The notes under the pieces: model-generated
Seen by the model: only the letters and a program-made list of their open reading frames with translations
Databases searched by the model: none
Told to the model about the DNA's origin: nothing
Shown: in pieces, positions 1 through 7,801 of the stretch
How positions within the stretch are numbered: the first letter of the stretch is position 1
How the letters are laid out: each line of letters opens with the position of its first letter
Origin: an uncultured Aquitalea sp.
Lineage (GTDB): Bacteria > Pseudomonadota > Gammaproteobacteria > Burkholderiales > Chromobacteriaceae
Direction of reading: 5' to 3'
NCBI RefSeq assembly: GCF_945957525.1
Contig: NZ_CAMFLA010000005.1
Coordinates: 62,001-126,000, forward strand
DNA: 64,000 nucleotides
Translations under genes and position numbers: made by a program

Positions 1-698
1 TCGATTACTGCCAGCATGAAGAAATCCAGTTTCTGTTCGCTTCCAGCGCCGCCACTTACGGCAAGGGCACGGTGTTCAAAGAGGAGCGCCAGTACGAAGG
101 CCCGCTCAATGTGTATGGCTACTCCAAGTTCCTGTTTGATCAGGTGCTGCGCCAGCGCATGAAAGAAGGCCTGAGCGCCCAGGCAGTGGGTTTCCGTTAT
201 TTCAATGTCTACGGTCCGCAAGAGCAGCACAAGGGCCGCATGGCCTCGGTGGCTTTCCACAACTTCAACCAGTACCGCGAGCATGGCAAGGTAAAGCTGT
301 TCGGCAGCAACGACGGCTGGGGCAACGGCATGCAGAGCCGCGACTTTGTCTCGGTGGAAGATGTGGTCAAGGTCAACCTGTACTTCCTGGACAATCCGGG
401 CAAGAGCGGCATTTTCAATCTGGGCTCCGGTCGCGCCCAGCCCTTCAACGATGTGGCGGTGTCCACCGTCAACGCCTGTCGTCGCCATGAAGGCAAGCCG
501 GCGCTGTCGCTGGACGAACTGGTGGCCCAGGGCGTCATCGAGTACATCGACTTCCCCGATGCGCTCAAGGGCAAATACCAGAGCTTCACCCAGGCCGATA
601 TTGGTCGACTGCGCGAGGCGGGCTACACCGACGCCATGCTGACGGTGGAGCAGGGCGTGGATCGCTATGTGGACTGGCTGATGTCGCGTCAGGGCTGA
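1..698 (+). CDS. hldD: ADP-L-glycero-D-manno-heptose-6-epimerase, 3' part
   Basis: The 5' end lies outside the window; the reading frame is open from base 3. The enzyme epimerises ADP-D-glycero-D-manno-heptose to the L,D form used for the inner core of lipopolysaccharide, in the cytoplasm. The visible part holds the catalytic Y-x3-K of the extended SDR family (YGYSK), the preceding SSAATYG strand, the [10 protein letters not shown] motif and the [10 protein letters not shown] segment typical of HldD. About 230 residues are present, so roughly the N-terminal third with the Rossmann GxxGxxG is missing. A strong terminator follows 30 bases after the stop, so this is the end of its transcription unit. 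Confidence 0.93.
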   Translation, partial: DYCQHEEIQFLFASSAATYGKGTVFKEERQYEGPLNVYGYSKFLFDQVLRQRMKEGLSAQAVGFRYFNVYGPQEQHKGRMASVAFHNFNQYREHGKVKLFGSNDGWGNGMQSRDFVSVEDVVKVNLYFLDNPGKSGIFNLGSGRAQPFNDVAVSTVNACRRHEGKPALSLDELVAQGVIEYIDFPDALKGKYQSFTQADIGRLREAGYTDAMLTVEQGVDRYVDWLMSRQG

Positions 699-728
699 TG
701 CCTGCCGGCCCGGCTATCGGGCTGTCAA

Positions 729-766
729 AGCATAAACCCCGCTTTCTAGCGGGGTTTATGCTTTTT
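729..766 (+). terminator. Rho-independent terminator after hldD
   Basis: A perfect 15-bp stem (arms 729-743 and 748-762, core AAACCCCGCT/AGCGGGGTTT) with a TTCT loop, followed by TTTT. Confidence 0.92.
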
Positions 767-831
767 GCGGATAAGGATTTCGAGTTATTTGATTAGATAA
801 ATCGGTTCGCTACGGCGGCTCGGACAGTTCG

Positions 832-837
832 TATAAT
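832..837 (+). promoter_or_regulatory. -10 hexamer upstream of cysM
   Basis: A consensus TATAAT lies 25 bases before the chosen cysM start. I see no good -35 at 16-18 bases, so the full promoter is uncertain. Confidence 0.5.
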
Positions 838-862
838 GACCGGCTGTTCAGGAGAATATACC

Positions 863-1750
863 GTGTTCAAGCATCTGGAAGACTTTGTCGGCCATACCCC
901 GCTGGTGAAGCTGAAGCGCATGCCCGGTCAGACCAGCAATATCGTGCTGGTGAAGCTGGAAGGCAACAACCCCGCCGGCTCGGTGAAAGACCGTCCGGCC
1001 CTGTCCATGATCCGGCGCGCCGAGGCGCGCGGCGATATTCGCCCTGGCGACACGCTGATCGAACCGACCAGCGGCAATACCGGCATCGCGCTGGCGATGG
1101 CCGCCGCCATGATGGGTTACAAGCTGATCCTGATCATGCCGGAAAACTCTAGCGCCGAACGGGTGCAGACCATGCGCGCCTACGGCGCGGAAGTGGTGCT
1201 CACCCCCAAGGAAACCTCCATGCCGGGCGCCATCGATGAAGCGCACCGCTTGCGCGACCAGGGGCGCGGCGTCATCCTCGACCAGTTTTCCAACCCGGAC
1301 AACCCGCTGGCGCATTACGAAACCACCGGCCCGGAAATCTGGGCCGACACCCAGGGCCGGGTCACACACTTCGTTTCCAGCATGGGGACCACCGGCACCA
1401 TCATGGGCAACAGCCGTTTCCTCAAGGAAATGAATCCGGCGATTCAGATCATTGGCGTGCAGCCGGAAACCGGCAGCCAGATTCCCGGCATCCGCAAATG
1501 GGAAGACGCTTACCTGCCGAAGATTTGTGATTTCTCCCGTATCGACGATCTGCAATACGTGGGTCAGGACGAGGCGGAAGAAACGGCGCGCCGGCTGGCG
1601 AGGGAGGAGGGCATTCTGGCCGGCCCCTCGTCGGGCGGGGCGTTGGCGGTGGCATTGCGCCTGAACCAGCAACTGGAAAACGCCGTCATTGTGTCCATTG
1701 TTTGCGACCGGGGCGATCGCTATTTGTCTACCGGTTTGTTCCCCCTGTAA
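863..1750 (+). CDS. cysM: Cysteine synthase B
   Basis: PLP-dependent O-acetylserine sulfhydrylase that makes cysteine from O-acetylserine and sulfide (or S-sulfocysteine from thiosulfate in the CysM class). The PLP lysine is K42 in NPAGSVKDR; the TSGNTGIA loop that binds the substrate carboxylate follows at about residues 73-80; SSMGTTGT binds the cofactor phosphate. HYTTTGPEIW-like and CDRGDRYLS segments favour CysM over CysK. I start at GTG 863 because AGGAGA at 850-855 is correctly spaced and the protein then matches the family length (295 aa); an upstream in-frame ATG at 836 overlaps the -10 hexamer. Single gene between two terminators. Confidence 0.93.
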   Translation: MFKHLEDFVGHTPLVKLKRMPGQTSNIVLVKLEGNNPAGSVKDRPALSMIRRAEARGDIRPGDTLIEPTSGNTGIALAMAAAMMGYKLILIMPENSSAERVQTMRAYGAEVVLTPKETSMPGAIDEAHRLRDQGRGVILDQFSNPDNPLAHYETTGPEIWADTQGRVTHFVSSMGTTGTIMGNSRFLKEMNPAIQIIGVQPETGSQIPGIRKWEDAYLPKICDFSRIDDLQYVGQDEAEETARRLAREEGILAGPSSGGALAVALRLNQQLENAVIVSIVCDRGDRYLSTGLFPL

Positions 1751-1812
1751 CAGTCTGTCCGGGACGGCGCGCCGGGTGGCGCGACGCCGCCGGCAAGGCG
1801 CAAGCAGGGTTT

Positions 1813-1824
1813 CTTCGGCCAACC
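1813..1824 (+). repeat. CTTCGGCCAACC repeat, copy 1
   Basis: Exact 12-mer, intergenic, followed by T (13-mer form). Left arm of the hairpin after cysM. Confidence 0.9.
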
Positions 1825-1828
1825 TCAG

Positions 1829-1840
1829 GGTTGGCCGAAG
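1829..1840 (-). repeat. CTTCGGCCAACC repeat, copy 2
   Basis: Exact 12-mer on the minus strand, intergenic; right arm of the hairpin after cysM. Confidence 0.9.
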
Positions 1841-1983
1841 CGCTTTCTCCGCGCATCAAACCTGATGTCGCGCTGCAAAAAGGTTATGATTAGGCGATAA
1901 ACGGCTGCCCGGCAGCCCATCATAACAACGCCTTGTCTCCCCCGCGCCGGGCCGGGACGGGCCTGACAGACAGTTCGCACATC

Positions 1984-3147
1984 ATGTCCCAACATACCTT
2001 TTCGCCGGTAGACGGCAGCATGACCAGCCCCCGCGAGTGGTACCGGGCGGCCAGTGAAAAGCCCGGTTTCATTCATGATGCGGCGCAAGCCGCGGCGATT
2101 GATCAGCTGGACAAGCTGTGGCTGCAACTGGTGGACTTCAAATCCAAGCGCAACCGTTTTTTGGGCCGCAGCCTGCGTAGCCCGGAGGTGCCACGCGGCC
2201 TGTATTTCTGGGGTGGCGTGGGGCGCGGCAAGAGTTTTCTCATGGATGCCTTCTACGCCTGCGTGCCTTATCGCCGCAAGCGTCGCATCCACTTCCATCA
2301 CTTCATGGCCGAGGTGCACCGCGAGTTGCGCGCGCTGGCCGGCAGCAAAGACCCGTTGCTGGCCTATGCTGACAAGATTGCCCGCGAGACGCGCCTGCTC
2401 TGCTTTGACGAATTCCACGTCAGCGACATCGCCGACGCCATGATGCTGGGACGTTTGCTGACTGCGCTGTTCGAGCGCGGCGTGGTGCTGGTCACCACCT
2501 CCAACTACGCGCCGGACAACCTCTACCCCAATGGCCTGCAGCGGCAAAACTTCCTGCCCACCATCGAACTGATCAAGCGCGAGCTGAACATTCTCAATGT
2601 GGACGGTGGGACGGATTATCGTCTGCGCGAGCTTACCCGCGAGCCCCTGTTCATGGTGCCGGCCAGCGCCGATACCGAGGCGCGCATGCTGGGCATGTTC
2701 AACCGGCTGAGCCACGATATGGGTAGCGAACCAGGCCACATCGAGGTGCTGGGGCGCAAGATACCGGTCAAGCGGCAGGCGCCAGGCGTCATCTGGTTCG
2801 AGTTTGCCGCCATTTGCGACGGCCCGCGCGCGCAGACGGACTATCTGGAAATCGCCACCGAATTCCATACCGTTTTCATCAGCAACATACCCAGACTCAC
2901 GGCCAAGGATGCATCCATCGCACGGCGGCTCACCTGGCTGGTGGATGTGTTCTACGACAATCGCGTCAAGCTGGTGGCGTCCGCGGCGGTGGACATCGAC
3001 GAGGTCTATACCGACGGCGTGCAGGCCAGCGAGTTTTTCCGCACAGCCAGCCGCCTGACCGAAATGCAGTCCACCAGTTATCTGGAGCTGCCGCACCAGT
3101 CCGCCGGTGAAACCCACGATCAACCACCGTCCGGCGTGGTGCTGTAA
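1984..3147 (+). CDS. zapE: Cell division protein ZapE (AFG1-like ATPase)
   Basis: AAA-type ATPase of the AFG1/ZapE family, which in E. coli joins the constricting Z-ring late in division. Walker A is GGVGRGKS at about residues 77-84 and Walker B is LLCFDEF at about 138-144, followed by the family signature HVSDIADAMMLGRLL and the sensor segment VLVTTSNYAPDNLY. The 387-residue length is usual. I start at ATG 1984; the open frame extends upstream to 1933 without any Shine-Dalgarno sequence, and a third possible start is 2020. A terminator follows 30 bases after the stop. Family assignment is firm; the division role is by homology. Confidence 0.9.
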   Translation: MSQHTFSPVDGSMTSPREWYRAASEKPGFIHDAAQAAAIDQLDKLWLQLVDFKSKRNRFLGRSLRSPEVPRGLYFWGGVGRGKSFLMDAFYACVPYRRKRRIHFHHFMAEVHRELRALAGSKDPLLAYADKIARETRLLCFDEFHVSDIADAMMLGRLLTALFERGVVLVTTSNYAPDNLYPNGLQRQNFLPTIELIKRELNILNVDGGTDYRLRELTREPLFMVPASADTEARMLGMFNRLSHDMGSEPGHIEVLGRKIPVKRQAPGVIWFEFAAICDGPRAQTDYLEIATEFHTVFISNIPRLTAKDASIARRLTWLVDVFYDNRVKLVASAAVDIDEVYTDGVQASEFFRTASRLTEMQSTSYLELPHQSAGETHDQPPSGVVL

Positions 3148-3176
3148 TTCACGCGCTCGCCCGTATCGATGCGACA

Positions 3177-3208
3177 CAAGGCCCGCGCAAGGCGGGCTTT
3201 GTTTTTTT
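3177..3208 (+). terminator. Rho-independent terminator after zapE
   Basis: A 10-bp stem (arms 3177-3186 and 3192-3201, core GCCCGC/GCGGGC, one G-U) followed by seven T. Confidence 0.9.
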
Positions 3209-3253
3209 CCGGCCTCGCGCCACAATGATGACCTTTGCATTGCGGGGAAACCC

Positions 3254-5101
3254 ATGTCCGCGTTCACCTTGTCCGGTCGTCTGGCCGCGCTGGCTTTCTG
3301 CTTCGGCCTTGTTCCCGCATTCGCGCATCCGGTGTACCTCAAGGATCATTACGATATCCGCCTTGCCGCCGACGGCACGGAAGAGTGGGAGCATGAACGG
3401 CTAGTGAAGCTGCCCACCCGGCAGGATGTGCTGGATTTCGGCCAGTGGCCGCTGGACTTCAACGCCAGCACGGAAACATTCGATGTGGTGGAGGCTTATA
3501 CCTTGCTGCCTGATGGGCGCAAGGTGCCGGTCGGTCCGGACAATATCCACGAGCAACTGCAGGCCGAAGCGCAGAACGTACCAGCCTTCAACGACATGCA
3601 CACCCGCATCGTGGTGTTTCCTGCGCTCGCCGAAGGCGCCAGCATTTACCTGAAGACCCGCTACAAGGTACGGGAACCCTTGTTTGACGGACAGCACTCC
3701 ATCGCCCTGAATTTTGACCCGCGTCGCCGCACGCAGGAGAGCAGCGGCATTTTGCGCGCGCCTGCAGGAATCAATCTGCGCGTGGCGGCACGGGGTGTGA
3801 CGCTGACGCACAGCGTGAAGGGCAATGAACAGAGCTGGAGCTGGTCGCTGGCGCAGGACAGCGATGTTTTCGACTTCAACCCGGACTACACGGTGGATAC
3901 GCGCGACTTCAGTCGGCAGATCGTCGTCAGCTCCATGAGTGACTGGCCGACGCTGGCGCGTCTTTACCATGAGCGCACGCTGGACAAGTCCCGCCCTTCC
4001 GATGAGGTGCGGCAACTGGCAGCTGATATCGTCGGCAAAACCACCGACCGTCGCGAGCAGGCGCGCCTGCTGTATCAGTGGGTGAGTCAGAACATCCGCT
4101 ATGTGCAGGTGTACATCGAGGACGGCTATTACATTCCGCACAGCGCGGACGAGGTGATGCGCAACCGTTACGGCGATTGCAAGGACAAGGCGGTACTGCT
4201 CAAGGCGCTGCTGGCGGCGCAGGGCATCGACAGTTCGCTGGTGCTGTTGCAGTTGGGCGAGCGCTATGCGCTCGGGCCGTTGCCGGCGATAGACAGTTTC
4301 AACCACGTCATCCTGTATTTGCCGGAGTGGAAACTGTACGCCGACGCCACCGAAGGCTACCTGCCCTTTGGCGTACTGTCTGTGGCCAGTCAGGACAAAC
4401 AGGTTTTGCATGTGGACGATGGCCTGGGCCTGCAAACCTTGCCGCCCACGCGTCCGGAGGAAAACCGTTTTCTCACCGAAACCCGTCTGACCGTGGCGCC
4501 GGACGGCGGCATTGAAGGGTCGGTTTCCACGCGCATGTGGGGATCTCCCAGCGCCGGTCTGCGCCAGGTTGCGGATCAGCCCACGCTGGAAACGCGTAGC
4601 CGCATTGTCCAAGGCGTGTTGGAGCAGGCTGGCGCCACCGGGCGCGGGCAGTGGAGCGCGCTGTCGCCGCCGGGGCTGGATCACGGCGACTTTGCCACTC
4701 GCATCGATTTTTCGCTGGATCAGAAAGCCGATCAGGACAGCTTCTGGACCTTGCCGCATTTGGGCATCAGCCGTTATTTGCAGCAGCAGTTGGGTGGTTT
4801 GATCACTCAGAAGCCCCAATCGGTGCCCTTGCTGTGCACGCCGGCGGTGATCGAGGAGAAGATGGAGGTGCGTTTTCCGCCGGACTGGCAGGTAGGGCGT
4901 TTGCCGCGCGCGGAAAACGTGACGGCAGGACAGTCGCGCTTCAGTTCCAGCTTTGTCATGGATGAGAAGAATCATGTGCTGCACGCCAGCTGGAGCGTAT
5001 TGTTCCAGCCGGAAGGCAATACCTGCTCCAGTAAACTGCTGGACAGTCTGAAGCCGATGACGCGGGCCTTGATGCGCAAGGATGTGATCGAGCTCTTGTA
5101 A
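3254..5101 (+). CDS. Exported DUF3857 / transglutaminase-like protein
   Basis: 615-residue protein with an N-terminal signal peptide (hydrophobic LAALAFCFGLVPAFA, likely cleavage before HPVYL), a beta-rich DUF3857 domain at about 25-230, then a transglutaminase-like cysteine-protease domain. The catalytic triad is visible: Cys in RYGDCKDKA at about 309, His in FNHVIL at about 351, Asp in YADATEG at about 365. The function of this family is not settled; periplasmic peptide or amide hydrolysis/ligation is possible. I start at ATG 3254, which follows GGGGA and the zapE terminator; the open frame upstream runs through that terminator and is not used. A terminator follows, so it is a monocistronic gene. 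Confidence 0.85.
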   Translation: MSAFTLSGRLAALAFCFGLVPAFAHPVYLKDHYDIRLAADGTEEWEHERLVKLPTRQDVLDFGQWPLDFNASTETFDVVEAYTLLPDGRKVPVGPDNIHEQLQAEAQNVPAFNDMHTRIVVFPALAEGASIYLKTRYKVREPLFDGQHSIALNFDPRRRTQESSGILRAPAGINLRVAARGVTLTHSVKGNEQSWSWSLAQDSDVFDFNPDYTVDTRDFSRQIVVSSMSDWPTLARLYHERTLDKSRPSDEVRQLAADIVGKTTDRREQARLLYQWVSQNIRYVQVYIEDGYYIPHSADEVMRNRYGDCKDKAVLLKALLAAQGIDSSLVLLQLGERYALGPLPAIDSFNHVILYLPEWKLYADATEGYLPFGVLSVASQDKQVLHVDDGLGLQTLPPTRPEENRFLTETRLTVAPDGGIEGSVSTRMWGSPSAGLRQVADQPTLETRSRIVQGVLEQAGATGRGQWSALSPPGLDHGDFATRIDFSLDQKADQDSFWTLPHLGISRYLQQQLGGLITQKPQSVPLLCTPAVIEEKMEVRFPPDWQVGRLPRAENVTAGQSRFSSSFVMDEKNHVLHASWSVLFQPEGNTCSSKLLDSLKPMTRALMRKDVIELL

Positions 5102-5124
5102 GAGCTATCCCTTGTCGTGCAGAA

Positions 5125-5159
5125 CAAAGGCTATCCGGAAGATAGCCTTTGCCTTTGCT
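5125..5159 (+). terminator. Hairpin terminator after the DUF3857 gene
   Basis: A perfect 11-bp stem (CAAAGGCTATC at 5125-5135, complement at 5141-5151), loop CGGAA, then a T-rich stretch (CCTTTGCT). Confidence 0.75.
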
Positions 5160-5293
5160 GTGCCGCCGGTTCGGCGGCAGGACGTATGGAGCCGATCACA
5201 AAACCTGGCAATGAGCCTGAGCCAAGCGCGCCGATGCCGGCCGTGCACGGCGAGCGGCAAGCGGCAAGCGCGCAGCGCCAGGGGGAGCGGATC

Positions 5294-5833
5294 TTAGCCC
5301 GGCACATCTTCTATCAGCGCGATCAGGTCGGTCACGCCAAGGTCCTCGCCAAACTGGCTCAGCAAGGTACTGGCCTGGCCGCGATGGTGGGTCTGGTGAT
5401 TGAAGAAATGCGCCAGCAGGCCATGGAAGGGTTTGCATTGCGCCAGGCCGCGGGTGTTGTGGTAAGCGAGGGCGCGATCAAGATGCGCTTCGGTCAGTTG
5501 GGCCGTCATGGCACTGATCAGGGCGTCCAGCTCGGCGCGGCGCTTGCGCAGTTCAAGCAGTGTTGCGCATTGGCGCTCATTCAGTGCTTGCGGTTGAGGC
5601 AGTCCGTCCAGTCCCGCCAGCGCCGGCAATCCGTCCGGGTGGCGGGCAAAGCGCTTCAGCCACAGGGTATCGCCCACCACAATGTGGTTCAGCGTATCGA
5701 ACAGGCTGCCAAAGAAAGCGCCGGTGTCGCGCATGAGATCGTCTTCGGCCAACCTTGCGGCGGCGGCATACAGCTTGTCGTTCATCCAGCGGTTGTAGTC
5801 CGCCAGCAGGCGGAGGTGTTGCAGTCGGTTCAT
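5294..5833 (-). CDS. DinB-family metal-dependent protein
   Basis: 179-residue four-helix-bundle protein of the DinB/YfiT superfamily. The three metal-binding histidines are recognisable: one in LNHIVVGD at about residue 50 and two in HQTHHRGQ near residue 141. Members include thiol S-transferases (bacillithiol, mycothiol) and many uncharacterised proteins, so the substrate cannot be named; a glutathione-related detoxification role is only a guess. It lies downstream of efp on the same strand but is separated from it by a terminator, so it is probably transcribed alone. One copy of the repeated 12-mer lies inside the gene, encoding part of RLAED. Confidence 0.8.
   Translation of the reverse strand: MNRLQHLRLLADYNRWMNDKLYAAAARLAEDDLMRDTGAFFGSLFDTLNHIVVGDTLWLKRFARHPDGLPALAGLDGLPQPQALNERQCATLLELRKRRAELDALISAMTAQLTEAHLDRALAYHNTRGLAQCKPFHGLLAHFFNHQTHHRGQASTLLSQFGEDLGVTDLIALIEDVPG
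5743..5754 (+). repeat. CTTCGGCCAACC repeat, copy 3
   Basis: Exact 12-mer (13-mer form with T) inside the DinB gene, opposite to its coding strand. Confidence 0.9.
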
Positions 5834-5895
5834 GTCGGCGCGTCCCGGAGGGTGGTCGCATCATCATAACCATGTCGCGGACTGGCGTGTAAAAC

Positions 5896-5924
5896 AAAAA
5901 GCGGCCCCTTGGGGCCGCTTTTTT
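5896..5924 (-). terminator. Terminator after efp
   Basis: GC-rich stem AAAAAGCGGCC / GGCCGCTTTTT around a CCTTGG loop. A-run and T-run on either side make it usable in both directions; it lies 16 bases beyond the efp stop. Confidence 0.85.
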
Positions 5925-5939
5925 CGAATCAGGAGGCGA

Positions 5940-6503
5940 TCAGGCGCGCTTCTTGAATTCGCCGGTGCGGGTATCGATTTCGATCTTTTCGCCGGTGTTG
6001 ACGAAGGCCGGAACCTGCACTTCGAAGGTGGTGCCTACCAGCTTGGCCGGCTTCAGTACCTTGCCGGAGGTGTCGCCGCGCACGGCCGGTTCGGTGTATT
6101 CCACTTCGCGGATCACGGTGGTGGGCAGTTCCACGGAGATGGCCTTGCCGTCGTAGAAGGTTACCTGGCAAACGTCTTCCATGCCGTCAACGATGTAGTT
6201 GATGGTGTCGCCCAGGTTGTCGGCTTCCACTTCGTACTGGTTGAACTCTTGGTCCATGAACACGTACATCGGGTCGGCGAAGTAGGAGTAGGTGCAATCC
6301 TTGCGGTCCAGAACCACGACGTCGAACTTGTCGTCGGCGCGGTATACGGTTTCAGTGCCGGCGCCGGTCAGCAGGTTCTTCATCTTCATCTTCACGACGG
6401 AAGCATTGCGGCCGGACTTGCTGAATTCAGCCTTCTGCACGACCATCGGGTCGTTGCCTACCATGAATACGTTGCCAGCGCGGAGTTCTTGTGCGGTTTT
6501 CAT
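5940..6503 (-). CDS. efp: Elongation factor P (Arg32 type)
   Basis: 187-residue translation factor that relieves ribosomes stalled at polyproline stretches. Three beta-barrel domains; the loop of domain I reads FSKSGRNAS, which places arginine at position 32, the residue that is rhamnosylated by EarP in Pseudomonas, Neisseria and relatives, instead of the lysine modified by EpmA in E. coli. The gene lies 57 bases downstream of earP on the same strand, so modifier and target are probably co-transcribed, and ends at a strong terminator. Confidence 0.97.
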   Translation of the reverse strand: MKTAQELRAGNVFMVGNDPMVVQKAEFSKSGRNASVVKMKMKNLLTGAGTETVYRADDKFDVVVLDRKDCTYSYFADPMYVFMDQEFNQYEVEADNLGDTINYIVDGMEDVCQVTFYDGKAISVELPTTVIREVEYTEPAVRGDTSGKVLKPAKLVGTTFEVQVPAFVNTGEKIEIDTRTGEFKKRA

Positions 6504-6560
6504 TGCTTGTAAAGTCCCAAACTCTTGATTGAACTCGGAAATCAGTTTCCGAAAAACGGG

Positions 6561-7703
6561 CTATTCTAGCCCGGATTCCATGAATTGCACCAGTCGCGCG
6601 CCCAAATCCCCGCCTTCCAGCAGCGTTTCGGGCCATTCGGTGCTGTATCGCCGCCACTCGGGCAGCCATGGCGCCAGCTTGCGCCAGGCGTCCGCCGCGC
6701 CCGCGCCGAGGTTCCAGGCGTGGCTGAAACCGCGGATAGCGTCGGCCATGCCGGCGGGCATGCCGGCGCAGTAGTGTGACAAAAAGGCATCAAGTTTGAT
6801 CAGATGCGCATCTTCGTCCTGCTTGTAGATATGCCAGGCCAGCGGCCGCGCCGCCCATTGCGCGCGAACGAAACTGTCTTCGCCGCGCACAAAATTGAAA
6901 TCGCACGACCAGAGTGTGAGATCGTAGCCGTCCTGGTCGGTCATGGGCAGCACGTGCGCGGTGAGCGCGCCGCGCCTCAGGTGCTGGCCTGCCTGCAAAG
7001 GTTGGCCGAAGAAACGCGATACATCGGCCAGTGCCTTGCCTTCCGGCACCATGCAGCTGACAGGCTGCTCGCCTGCAGCCCATAGCGACAGCAGTTCCCC
7101 GATGGCGGGGTTTTCATAGGCAAACAGGCTGACACGCCATTCACCCGCTTGTTTTTCCGGGATGTCGAACATCTGCCAGAAGGCTTTTTGCGCCAGCGGG
7201 TCTTGCTGCCAGCGCCGGCGTGTTTCCATCAGGCCGTCTTCGCAGAGCAGACCGCCGGTGTCGGCGGTGAAGCCCGGGAAGAAAAAGCGCTTGACCAGCG
7301 GCAGCCGTGGGTGGGGGGAAGGCATGCGGTGGCAGCCGCTGACCCAGTCTTCGGCCGACAGGTATTCCAGGTTGATCCACTGCGGGGCTGGGCTTTGCGT
7401 CGCCATGGCGGCTTCCACCGCATGCGGCAGGCGGCAGCCGAAGGCTTCAATCACCACATCCGCCGGCTGGTAGTCGGCAAAGCTGTCTTCCGCGCGCCAG
7501 CGACGCACGGCGATGTCGTCCAGCGTTTGCTGGTCGGCATGCTCCTCCAGCAGCGGTGCGATGCGCTCGAAGCTGGCCAGATCATCCACCCATAGCCGCA
7601 CTGGATAGCCGAAGTCGTGCGCCAGCCGGCGCGCCAGCCGCCAGGCAACGCCAATGTCGCCGTAGTTGTCGATGACGGTGCAGAAGATGTCGATGGATTT
7701 CAT
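6561..7703 (-). CDS. earP: EF-P arginine-32 rhamnosyltransferase
   Basis: GT-B glycosyltransferase (formerly DUF2331) that transfers rhamnose from dTDP-rhamnose to Arg32 of EF-P. The N-terminus SIDIFCTVIDNYGDIGVAWR is diagnostic for EarP, with conserved aspartates at 12 and 16 near the catalytic site. 380 residues, the family length. I start at ATG 7703; the open frame extends upstream to 7835 with low-complexity Ala/Pro sequence and no ribosome site. The gene lies directly upstream of its substrate gene. It needs dTDP-rhamnose from rml genes that are not in this window. Confidence 0.95.
   Translation of the reverse strand: MKSIDIFCTVIDNYGDIGVAWRLARRLAHDFGYPVRLWVDDLASFERIAPLLEEHADQQTLDDIAVRRWRAEDSFADYQPADVVIEAFGCRLPHAVEAAMATQSPAPQWINLEYLSAEDWVSGCHRMPSPHPRLPLVKRFFFPGFTADTGGLLCEDGLMETRRRWQQDPLAQKAFWQMFDIPEKQAGEWRVSLFAYENPAIGELLSLWAAGEQPVSCMVPEGKALADVSRFFGQPLQAGQHLRRGALTAHVLPMTDQDGYDLTLWSCDFNFVRGEDSFVRAQWAARPLAWHIYKQDEDAHLIKLDAFLSHYCAGMPAGMADAIRGFSHAWNLGAGAADAWRKLAPWLPEWRRYSTEWPETLLEGGDLGARLVQFMESGLE
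7000..7011 (-). repeat. CTTCGGCCAACC repeat, copy 4
   Basis: Exact 12-mer (13-mer form) inside earP, on the coding strand, encoding FGQP. Confidence 0.9.
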
Positions 7704-7801
7704 GGCAAGCCTGGCCGGGGAGAGTGGCGCGCAGCATAGCACGCGCCGCGCTTGTGCCGGCCGGAAACCGCCGTGGGCGGGTGCCGGCGCGGCGGTGGGC
7801 T

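Larger units (their letters stand above)
1813..1840 (+). terminator. Hairpin made of two inverted CTTCGGCCAACC words
   Basis: A perfect 12-bp inverted repeat (1813-1824 and 1829-1840) with a 4-base loop, 63 bases after cysM. Each arm is one copy of the repeated 12-mer found across the window. There is no T-run, so termination efficiency is uncertain, but position and stem strength fit a cysM terminator. Confidence 0.7.

Noticed and set aside
1882-1892. TATGAT before zapE as a promoter
   Set aside because: A -10-like hexamer is present but there is no supporting -35, so it was not listed as a feature.
1825-3342. 505-codon open frame on the minus strand across zapE
   Set aside because: It lies opposite a clear ATPase gene, starts inside the next gene, and its composition (His, Gln, Arg, Ala-rich without motifs) is that of a GC-rich antisense shadow.
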